NCBI GenBank assembly: GCA_014529385.2
Contig: CM043963.1
Span: forward strand, 7,055,001-7,119,000
Reading direction: 5' to 3'
Origin: Adiantum capillus-veneris
Taxonomy: Eukaryota; Streptophyta; Polypodiopsida; Polypodiales; Pteridaceae
Length of the DNA stretch: 64,000 nucleotides
The translations under genes were made by a program, and so were the position numbers. Below the pieces are notes generated by a model, which worked only from the letters and a program-made list of their open reading frames with translations, did no database searches and was not told where the DNA came from. Below, in pieces: positions 34,701 to 46,700 of this stretch (within the stretch, counting starts at the first letter, position 1; each line of letters opens with the position of its first letter).

Positions 34701-37700
34701 AGCTCAAGGCGCGGTTTATGCCTCCTTAGTACCTAGCGCGATTGAAAGAAGATTGACGCAATCTCAAGCAAAATGGTATGCCACTCACATCTTTTTCTAA
34801 CCGTGTTTTGCAACTCGGCACCCAATTACGCAAATCTGATGATGAGCGCAAAGAAGCTTTCCTTTTTGGGTTGGACGAATATATCAAGTTTGATGTAGAA
34901 GTCTTCGACCCCGTGGATCTCAACAAGGCGGTAGCAATTGCTCTCTCCTAAGAGATGAAGCACAACAAGGGAAAGCCTAAGGAAAACAAGTCGTCTCAAA
35001 GTACCACTCGAACTTCTCAGAACCCTCAGAATGGTAAGAACGGTAAGAATGGTAAGAACGGTAACTCTTCTAGCCAATCCTCCTCTAATTCTTCGAAAAA
35101 GAACTCTTAACAATGAATCTAAGGATAAAGTTAAAACACCTACTAAACCTAAGCTAACCCAGGATGAAAAAGCCGCAAAAGGAATTATAGGAGGATACAT
35201 AACAAGTCATTTATGCTAAGGAAGGTCGTTGTTATCAATGTCACGTCAAGGGTCACAATAAAGCGGCTTGTCCTAAGACAGCCCCACCTAAAGAACCTAA
35301 GGCACCCACAGCAACCACAAGCAATTTAATGAACCAAGCTGAATCTTCTCATGTCTCTGACACACACATTGATGAGTCTCTCATGAAGTGTTATGATTAT
35401 GTGAAGGGTCAGCGTTTTGTCATATTGTTTGATCCAGGCAGTATGCATGATGTGATTAGTGCCTCCCTTGTAGAGCGATCCTGCGTAGAGATTAGTCAGA
35501 CATCTCCTCTCGAGGTGTCTAGCTTCGCTCCCGGTATGGACTCTCTCATCACGCAAGAGTGCCTTGATATGTTGTTTACAGTTCAACAAGCTGCTTTGCA
35601 TAGGAAATTTGTCGTGTTTCCTCTCTCAGGATGTGATGAGGACAACACTCTCACATTAAATGCCAAGAGTAACTCTCCCATGATCATTCGTGTTGAGGAG
35701 GGTCTCCATTCTTTGCCTCTCATTTCTCATGTGCAGGTAAAGCGTAAATTACGACGAGGAGCACAAGCGGCATTCATCTATGCCTCTCCAGTTACCCAGA
35801 GCATTCAGGCTCCAGACAAGTATTCAGCTTTGTTTACCAAGTTTAAGCACCTCTTTTTGTAGGATGATCTTCCACCTGGTCTCCCACGCGAGCAGCCAAA
35901 GAACCATCGCATCGAGCTTACGGAGGAAGCACAGCTTGTCAGTAATGCTCCCTACCTTTTGAACAAGACACAGGAAGAAGAGTTAGAGCGGAAAATCATG
36001 AAGTTGGTGGCTAGAGAATTCATACGTCCTAGTGTTGGTCCTTTTGTTGCTCCTATTTTGTTTGTCCACAAGTAAGATAGTTCGTCTCGTTTGTGTATTG
36101 ATTACAGGGCATTGAATGTAAGGTGCATCGGAAGTGAATGTTGAACTTTGCTTAAGATGAGTGCTCTGAACTGTGCTCAAGGGTTCCTTTTACTTACGGG
36201 AGGGAGAGCCTTCCGTTCCTTTAGTGAGAGAGTACAAAGGACACAAACAAAGTGAATGGACCCTGAGCGTGAAGGTGCATGAGACTCAGAGATAAAGAGA
36301 GAAGAGAATACGACACCAGAGATGTTGTCAAACCCACCTTCGAAGGACCCACTCTCTATGGCAAGAACGGTCTACTTATGATTGCACAAATCTCTACAAT
36401 GCTTGGACTTGCCAATGAGAGCGACGACGATGAGGGCGACGACGAGATGGGCTGAAATCTGAAAACGCTAATGGCTGAAATCTACAAATCTTCTATCTGC
36501 TGAATTCTAACTCTATGTCGGTGACGATGTCAACGACGACGGTACGACGAAGACGCGCTGAAAATGCAGATGCTGAAATCTGCGTTTTCCGGGCTGAATC
36601 TGCAAACTTCGCGGGATCTGACCGTGCGGCAATGAACTGTTGCTGGAAGGTGAGATCTGCGAGGTTCCGGGGTTGTTCTGCTGTGTCTAAGGGCTGAAAA
36701 CTGAAAACGCTGATGCTTCTTGGTGTTCTGTCGCGGTGAATCTGGAAAACACTATGCTGATGCAAAAACGCTCGGGCTGAAAATTGTTCTGCTGCTGCCG
36801 GTTGTCTTGCAAATGCAAAACGCTAGGCTTCTTGGTTGGTCTTGCTGCTGCCGGGGCTGATCTGCTCTGCACAAAACGCCAGGCTACCTGTGGATGAAAA
36901 CACTAGGTTCTTGCAGATGCAAAAACGCTAGCCTTGCTAATGTGGGGGATCTTGCTGAGAAGTTGCCTGTTGAGCAAGGTGCTCCTGCTGCCTCTTCTGC
37001 CAAAAAGTGCTAGCGCTAGGTTTCTATTTATACAAACTTAGCAAAATTCCCCTGCCTACTTTCCAACAAAAGTCACTTAAAAATAATAAGTAAAAAATGT
37101 CAAAAATAGGGAAAATAGGTCTATGCACTATAAAAATGCTCCTGATGGGTTCTGATTGAAATCTGATGATCATGCTATGTGCAACCAGAGGATATGCATC
37201 TAATCTAAGTGCCTGGGCATGCACGATCTGCGAACAGACTCACAAAAGTGCCAGATCACTTCCTATTCTAGACTGGCTTGACCGAACTGAACCCTGGTCA
37301 TGCTGTAGCTTGTCCATGGACACACAGGGTTGAATGTGTCACGTGACATCCCCTCCTTTTCAAAGTGAGGTACTGGTACCGAACTGTATGGAGTCGAGGG
37401 AGATTGCCAATAACATCCGGAATCCTGGAAGGGACTCTTCGCCGACCCACTCTGATGCGTGGGTCGTGCGATACTTGAACTTCATAAAGGTCTGCAAAGC
37501 TTACTTCTTTGGGCCGCGCCGAAAGCGACACAAAGTCATCCGTAGTTCCTTCAATGCTTCATCTTTGTCCATAGTCATGCTTCTTCCTTCTTCAAGAATC
37601 TCCGAGGCTGAAAATTCCTGAAACCACTTCCAACACAAAAACATGAACATACCCGTTACATCTAAAGTGAATGGAAAAAATCTGGTCTTCTCAAAAGACT

Positions 37701-40700
37701 TTGCATGCAATGTACATGAACACAGAGACGGAGCTCACCACATACACACAAACATTGAGATCGAATGTTAGGTGCAGCGGAATGAATATTTGCGCTTTGC
37801 TCAAGATGAGTGCTCCGAACTGTGCTCAAGGTTCCTTTTGTTCTTGTGGAAGGGAGAGCCATCCGTTCTTAATGAGAGAGTGTTATGATCATAAACAAAG
37901 TGAATGGACACTGTGCGTGAAAGTGCATGAGACTGAGAGATAGAGAGAGAAGAGAAATACGACACCAGAGACGTTGTAAAACTCTCCTCCGAAGGCCCCA
38001 CTCTCGTCGGCGAGAGTGTTCTACTATTGATTGCACAAACTGGTACAATGATGATGCATGTGACTGATGCAAGTTTAGGCTATGTCGACGACGACAAAGA
38101 TGACGAGGCCGACCTAAGGGCTGAAATCTGCAATCTTTTATCTGCTGTCCAAAAACGCTATGGACTGAAATCTGTTGCAAATCCAAAACGCTGGTTTTGG
38201 GGCTGCTTTCTGCTGATCTTTGTCGCTGAAAATCTGCAGGTCTTAGAGCTGAAAACTGCACTTCTTTAGGGCTGAATCTACCGGTCTTTGTCTGGTGAAA
38301 ATGGCGGTCTTATCTGCTGAAAACGCTAGGTCAAAACCGAGGGCGACATGGACTGAAAAACGCTAGGCATGGGGACCTGCTTGCGGTGACGCCTTGGGTC
38401 AAAAACGCTAGGCCTGGGATCTGATGGTGATGGCTACCTAATGCAAAAACACCAATGTCTCGAGTCTGCTGAGCGATGATGTCCAAAAACGCTAGGCTTG
38501 CTTGTTGGAGAAAACGTTATGTTGATGTGTCTTCTTGCTTGGAGGGGGAACCACCAAGGGGTTTTGCTTGAGAAGTTGCATGTTGAGCGGTGGAGCCCTT
38601 GCTGCCTCTTTTGCCAATTAGTGCTAGTCTAGGTTTGCTTATATACAAACTTATTCAATTTGCCCTACATACTTTCCAACAAAAGTCACTTAAAAATAAT
38701 AAGTGAAAAATGTCAAAAATAGGTAAAATAGGCTAAATGCACTGGAAAATTTCCCTGAAGGATTCTGATGGGAATGCTTATGATCATGTTGTGTGCAACC
38801 AGAGGATATGCATCTACACTAAGTGACTGGTCATGCACGGTCTGCGAACAGACTCACAAAAGTGCCAGATCACTTCCTATTCTAGACTGACTTGACTGAA
38901 CTGAACCCTGGTCATGCTGTAGCTTGTCCACGAACACATAGGGTTGGATGTGTCACGTGACATCCCCTCCTTTTAAAAGTGAGGCACTGGTACCGAACTG
39001 TATGGCGTCGAGGGAGATCGCCAATAACATCTGGAATCCTGGAAGGGACTCTTCGCCGGCCCACTCTGATGGGTGGGTCGTGCGGTACTTGAACTTCATA
39101 AAGGTCTGCAACGCTTGCTTCTTTGGGCCGCGCCAAAAGCGACACAAAGTCTTCTGAGTTTCCTTCGATGCTTCAACTTCGTCGAGAGTCATGCTTCTGT
39201 CTTCTTCAAGAATCTCCATCGCTAAAAATTCCTGAAACCATTTCCAACACAAAACCATGAACATACCTATTCCATGTAAAGTGAGTGGAAAAAATCTTGT
39301 CGTCCTAATAGACTGTGCATGCCATGTAGATGAACAAAAAGATGGAGTGTCAAACCGTTCACCACACACACGCAAACAATGAGATCGAATCTTTCTCTTA
39401 TGATCTAAAGCAATCAACTATTGCAATCACAACGGAAATGCCCATGCTTGGTGTCATACTTTCATGTGCTCTTTCTACAACTGTGTCGTGCCAAGGAAGA
39501 GACATAGAATGTGACGTCCTTGAATGCATACCTTTCAGCTTTTCATGAACAATCCGCATACATCTGTGCTCATTCATGAGTGAAACGTGCTCAACGTACA
39601 ATATGTCATGCCTAGGAAAAGGGATCACATAAAGACGCTGACGAAAATACAAGAAACAATCACGAATGAAACACTTGAACAATGCGTGCGTATGAATCAT
39701 GCGAACACATAATACTTCCTGTGAGGGGTCTTTGAACCGAGGCTCGAGGGCCAACATCGGTTCTTCTTGAGGGGGTTCTTTCGACCTAGGCTCGAGAGCC
39801 AAGATCGATCCTTCGTGATTGATTGAATCTACAACGAGGTTAGCTTCGCTAGAAAAAGCATCAACTAACTCATCATCCTTGTGAACAATCACGTCATCTT
39901 CATGCAACTCATCATGCTTATGAGAAATCACATCTTGGTCATGCAAATCATCATGCTTGTCAGTGTCATCCAAATCATCGTGCTCATCATTATCATTCAA
40001 ATCATCATGCAAATCATTGTCATTCAAATCATCATGCTTGTGAGAAATCACATCTTAATCATCATGCAAATCCTGTGTGTCATGCTTGGGAGAAGAAGAG
40101 ACTAAGAGAGTCTCCTTTTCCTAATCCTGTGCAAACTGCGCCTGCACAATAGAAAAGAGTCGCAAGAACTATTTCATGTGTTGGTTGCTCTTTCCTTTGA
40201 CGGCAGCTGCCATTCTTTCTTCGTGTTTGCGCTCCATTTCAGCTCTTCTTTCTGCGTGTCTGCGTTCCATTCCCGCCATTCTTTCTGCATGTCTTGCTTC
40301 GCATTCTAACTTCCTTTCCATAAACATCTGGTCCAAAGCCTCCATAGGAGTTAGTGCAATTGTCACCAGGAGGTGTATTTTTCTTGTTGCCTTCAATAAT
40401 TAAGTACTAGATATTTTTATTTGTTTTTATTTTTACTTGTTTTCCTCGGGACCTTTGAAAAGGTACAAGTGGACATTGCATGGCCAATGTGAAACCGCTG
40501 CGGCCGAATAGGTTTCTCACATCGAGAGTCTAGGTCGGTCAGTCAGGGACTGGTCGAGCCAATTAGCTTCTAATGAATATAGAAGCCTGTGCTCGCCTAC
40601 CGAAATCTGGGCCACTCGAAAAGTCACTGACAACTTTATAAGTGAGTGGGAACTAGGGAATTAACTCAAAGGGGCAAACTGGACACTTGGCAGGAGGAGG

Positions 40701-43700
40701 TTAATTTGCAAGACACCTCAGCAAGAGGAGGCGCCCAATTTGAGAGAGGGGCTGAATTTTACACACTAAGTGACCTACAATGTGTGTGTGAGTAGTGGGT
40801 ACAGGTTTACAGCTTTAATGGAAAGCTTGCCTTCTCCTCTGTCTCATGTAGCGCGATGATTTGCTCTCGTGCATCTCTCTCGCCCCTTTGGCACATATGG
40901 TAATGCCCCACTAGTTGGGCTACTCAGATGAACATGTACAGTTCTAGGGGTTTATGCGCGTTTGCCAAGGCAAGAGCCTTCTGAACAGGAACCGGATTAG
41001 CTAATTGCTAATCCCCCACAGGTACGCACAGTTCCATCGCGAAAGATTGCGAGTTTGGAGAGTTTTCTCGCGTGAAAACTCGTCCAATTCATAGGGGAAC
41101 TGTCCCATTGTGTGTAGGAGCCCTTGGGACACGCGTAGGCGTGCTCGCTCCGCTAAAAACAATCCGAAACAACGAATTACAGCCTGCTGTGTTTTTCTGC
41201 GGGTTTAGGGTTTCGCACCTAAACTGCAAGGGAACCTTGGGGGAGCCTTCGTGAGAGCCTTGGGATGCGTGTACAAGCTTTTGGGCACCCGGCAGTGAAA
41301 AACACAGAATTACAGCCTGCTGAATTTCTGTGACAGCTACCAGAAAGCTTCCAAATAGCGAGGGAATTCGTCCTAGACAGGTGCTTTTGACCTACAGGGG
41401 TTTTTACGCCGTTATGCTGCCGAAATCAGGTCGAAAACCTGCGTTTTCAGCCCTCGCTAGGTTTGGACAGCTTTGTGAAAGCTTGTGCTAAGTGGTCAGA
41501 TCGTCTACCTTAATTTGAATAAAGAAATACCGAAAGGGGCGCCAGTCTTTGGGGCCTACAGGATGTCGGTCTTGTGTGCACAGTGACATTCTAGTCGTTG
41601 GACGCAACTGTGTTTTTTTCCCTTCTCAGTGCTATGTGTAAAGTTAACAGGTAATTGAAATAGTACCGCCCTCTACATTGTACATGCCGGTTATATGGTT
41701 CCATTGTCGGGATAGTCACTTTTTCTTCAAAAAGTGCAGCGTGGATTGTTGTGGGTGAAAGCAACACAGAGCTTGTCATTATGGCAAAGAACAGAGACCA
41801 AGTACCAAAAGAGGGATCTTCCTCACATGGCACAGAGAAAATGCTTCAACTCTTCCAAGAAGAGGACAGGTTGTTTACAACTCAACTGCGTTGCTGCATG
41901 GACATGTTTCAGCAGTTGGCTAACAACCCAAGGATGCAGGAGTTCTTGTAGGCTCCGACACAGGGTTTTCAGCCTCCTACACAGGGCATGACTGAGACTG
42001 AGCCGTTGCAAGAAAAGGAGATTTCCAATGCGCAGAGGACTCATGATGCTCGAGGGAAAGCCCATGTGGTTAAGCAACTAGCGGTGTCCAATGATCCAAA
42101 GCAACTTGCTTTAGCTGCACAGGAACCGTTTGTGAATGGTCAAGGGAGTAATGAACACGCTATGCGTCAGACCCTTCCATTACCTATTACTTATCCTGGT
42201 TATTTTGAAGGTGGTTCAGTGTTTCAAGCTATGGATGGACCTCATAGTTACCAGGAACGGGAAACCGGAACAGGAACGCGGAACAAAATGCCATTCCCTG
42301 TTACGGGTACTCACGTTTGAAACACGGAACAGGGATTCGCAACGGGAACTTGGAATGGGAACGGGAAACGGAGACCTAAAAACGGCCATTCCCTATTACT
42401 ATGATGGACCTTCCACAGGTTATATGCCAGGGAATGTGTTCGGGACAATGCAAACAAGCATGGGTAACCCTATGTACGCGAACATGGGTGTCCAACCAGG
42501 TTTTCAGGGTGCCTATGGCCAGTTTCGAGTGCCTGGAACACAATTTGGTATGGCTGGTTTTTCGCAGCCATACGTACAAAATGCAGATACGACAGGGAAA
42601 ACAGTTGATGCAAGTGTTGGAATGAACAATCATGGAGCACCACTGTTACAGGCTCCTGTTTATGATAATGTGGCTCCTTTGAGTCAGCCTAAGGATTACA
42701 AGGAAGGTGGGCAGGGAGTGAAGTTTGGAACTTTCAGAGGAACTGAGGACCAATTGAAGGCTTTGACCTTCATACAGCAGTTCGATGCAGCTTATGCTGG
42801 AGGAAACTTCACAGAATCTTCAAAGATACGCAAGGCTGCCACTTTCTTGAAAGGGAATGCGCTTCAATGGTGGACCCCATTGTTGAACCAGGGTCAAGCC
42901 CCAACAACGTGGGTCCAATTCAAACAGCTTTTTGCGCCTGCATGGCTGACAAACACTTTTGAAGTGGATGTGATGACAGAATGGCACGAGTTGAATGCTA
43001 AACAGTGTGCGAATCTGGAAGAGTACAATAAACAGTTTTGGGCCGCACTGTTGCCAGTTACCTCTTACAAGTTTGTGCCATTGTCAGAACAGATTGAGAA
43101 GTACTGTTGCGGATTGCCCAAGAAAATCGGGGACTACTGCACAAAGACTACTGTCATGAATATGTTTCAGCTCATTGAGAATGCAAGAGTGGCCATCAAT
43201 CTGTCGAAGGGGGACTCCGATGGATTTAATAGCCACAAGAAAGGGTCCCAGTGCAAACAGTTTTCAGCCAAGGGCAATGTTGCAACAAAGCCTTCCGAGC
43301 CTCCCACAAAGAAGCCCTCCACTGAAGAAGGTGATACATCCAAGAAGCAATCTAAGTCTTCTTCGGGACGAGGACAAGGACAAAAAAGGCATTTTTTTGG
43401 CAAATCTTTTGAAGAAAGGAAAGCTCTTAGGCAGGCCAAGAAATGTGAACAGGAAGGACATTTTGCAAATGAATGCCCACAGAAGAAGTCACAGGATAAG
43501 GATGACAAGTCAGACCATAAAGGGAAGAAGCCAAAGCCGAGTGCAGGACTTGTTCCAGGTTTGGTTGGGGACCAGCCAAACTCAGATGCCACAGAGCTGT
43601 GCAAAGCTTGGGGCAAAGTTAGAGACCAGACAGTGCTGGTTTTCTTTGATCCAGGAGCCCGTGCAAATTTTATATCACCAGAATTGGCATCAAAGTTGGG

Positions 43701-46700
43701 CATTCGTGCAGAGGACATGGGTATGACAGGGGAAGCAGGTTTGGCATGCCCAGGTCATTCAGAGCTTTACTCCCATTTTGGGAAAGCTTCGTCTGCACAT
43801 TCAGAGCTATGTGGATGCGGAAGAATTTCATATTATGCCACTTGAGGGCTGTGATGTGTTACTGGGTATCCCATGGTGTTACAGGTTGCATGCTATGGTG
43901 GATACTTACAACAAAAAGATTACCTTTGTACATAGAGGAAAGACTCATGTCCTTGATGTAAAGCTTTAAGGCAAGTCTGTTCCAGTTGTTTCTGCTTCTA
44001 CTATTCCATCTGTAATAAAGACTCATCTTTCTGCGTACTTGATCTTTGCAAAAGAAGTACCTCAAGTTGTATCTAATTTGTCTACCTTAGATAAAGACAG
44101 GTCAACTTTTTTGAGTGGTTTCAGTGATTGTTTTTCGGACTCTTTGCCAGGGGAGTTACCTCCTAAGAGACCTGAGGATCATACTATAGATCTTGTGCTA
44201 GGTTCTAGTCCACCGAATAGACCACCATACATGGTTAGTGCAACCCAGTAGAAAGAGATTATGAGTCAGGTCAACGAGCTTTTAGAGAAGAGGCTGATTC
44301 AACCCAGTTCATCCCCTTTTTGTTCGCCTGTACACTTAGTGCAAAAGAAGGATGGTTCATGGCACATGTGCATAGACTATCGCGCCTTGAATAAGAATAC
44401 CATCAAGAACAGGTTCCCCATACCAAGGATAGATGACATTCTTGATCGGCTTGAGGGAGCGTCATTGTTTACAAGAATAGACCTAAAGAGTGGGTACCAT
44501 TAGATACGCATTAGGCCAGAAGATGTCTATAAGACTGCGTTCAGGACAACATTTGGTCTCTATGAGTTTCTTGTTATGCCATTTGGTCTCACAAATGCTC
44601 CTGCCACGTTTAATAGAATGATGGACAGAATTTTTAGACCACATAGAAACTTCGCGGGTACCTTCTTTGATGACATGATTGTCTACTCGAAGTCTGAAGA
44701 GGAGCATAGGGATCACTTAGCTGCAGTTTTCAATGAGTTACGTAACAACAGGCTACTCATTAATGCGAAGAAGAGTGAATTCTTTTTGCAAGAGATTCAC
44801 TTCCTTGGGCACATTGTTTCAAAGGATGGGGTACGCATGGATCCCGCTAAAGTGGAAGCAATTAGGTCATTGCCAGACTTGAAGTCCGTACATGACATTT
44901 GAAGCTTTCTAGGCTTATGTTCCTACTATAGAAGGTTCATCCGAAATTTTGCTGAGATTGCTTCTCCACTCCATGCACTGCAAGGAAAAGGAGTTACTTT
45001 CAAGTGGACAGCCAAGGAAATTTTAGCTTTCAAACACTTAAAAGAGAAGTTGACTTCAAATCCGGTAATCATTCTGCCAAATCTTTCGAAACCTTTTGTG
45101 GTTCAGTGATATGCGTGTGGCCATAGTCTTGGTGCAAGTTCTAATGCAGAATGGCCGAGTAGTCGCATATGAGAGCAGAATTCTTTTGAAGACTGAAAGA
45201 AACTTGCAAGTCTATGAGAAAGAATTCTTGGCAGTAATTCATGCTCTCACTAGTTGAAAACACTATCTGCTAGGGGTTGATTTTGTTGTCCAAACAAATC
45301 ATCAAACCTTGCAATATTTTCTCACACAGACGAAGTTGTCTAAGAAGCACATGCGATGGGCAAACATCTTGTCAATGTTCCATTTTCAAATTGTGCATGT
45401 GCAAGGGAAAAAGAACGTGGTGGCTGATGCATTGTCACGAAAGCCCCAAATTTCAGCAGTGTCAATTCTATACCATTGTGAACTAGACGAAATGAAGACA
45501 CAATATGCTGAAGATTCAGATTTTGCAAGGATTTATGACCAGCTTGTTGATGGGCAACATCATGAGCATATATGCTTAAGAATGACTTTCTCATGATGCA
45601 TGAAAAAGTTATGCGTTGCTAAACAGTTACGGCCAAAGATTTTGGTGGAAAGTCACGCTCCACCTTATGCTGGACATCATGGAATTGATGCGACAGTGAA
45701 AGGGGTTGACGCATTCTTCTATTGGCCAGCTTTGCGTCAAGATGTTGACACGTTTGTAAGATCATGTTTAGTTTGCCAAAAAGTCAAATTTGACAGGCAA
45801 AAGCAATCGGGATTGTTGCAGCCATTGCCAATCCCTGATAGGCCATGGGAATGCATAGCAATGGACTTTATCTTTGATCTTCCAAGGACGCAAACAGGCA
45901 ATGATGGGATTTGGACTATCATTTGTAGGTTCAGTAAGCAGGCCCATTTCATTCCTGTGAGGAAGAAGATAAAGCCAGAACACATGGTCAAGATATTCAT
46001 GAGCAATATCTTTAAATATCACGGGATGCCTCAGTCAATTGTTAGTGATGACAAGGATCCACGTATGACTAGTCTTTTCTAGAAGGCATTGTTTGAGAAC
46101 ATAGGCACTACGCTAAAGTTCTCTTCTTCGTTTCATCCGCAAACTGATGGCCAGTTAGTAGAGGCAAATTCTACTGTCCTTGACTTGTTCAAATGTTATG
46201 TGTCAGAGCACAAGGCAACTTGGGAGCACCATCTTCCATTGGTGGAATATACTTACAATAACACTGTGCATACGTCAACAGGTAAGGCACCATTTGAGAT
46301 AGTGGAAGGAGGGAAGAAAGTCCCGCCCATTTTGTAGACTAAGGACAAGATATTTGAGGCAGACAAGTATGTGCAAGATATGGATGAAACATACAGGAAG
46401 ATAAAGATTGCTCTTGAGAAGACTCGGGCTAAGCAAAAGAAAGCCATTGATCGTCACCGCCATGAACTTGTATTTTCATTTGGTGATTGGGTGCTTTTGC
46501 GCTTTGAAAAAGCCAGGTTAAGGAAAAGGAAAGGCAAAGAACGTTTGTTTCCTAAGCTCAGTATGCGATATTATGGTCCTTTTCAGATTTCAGAAAAGAT
46601 CAACGATGTAGCTTACAAGTTGAAGCTACCAGAACGCTGGAAAATACATAATGCTTTTCATGTCAGCCTTCTAAGACCCTTTGTTGGTGATGTGCCAGAG

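Noticed and set aside
38320-38510. Regular short repeats resembling a CRISPR array
   Set aside because: The AAAACGCTAGG units are irregularly spaced, diverged, and lie inside plant LTRs.
39881-40105. Plus-strand Ile/Met-rich ORF
   Set aside because: Antisense of the Asp/His-rich repeat. Low-complexity shadow.
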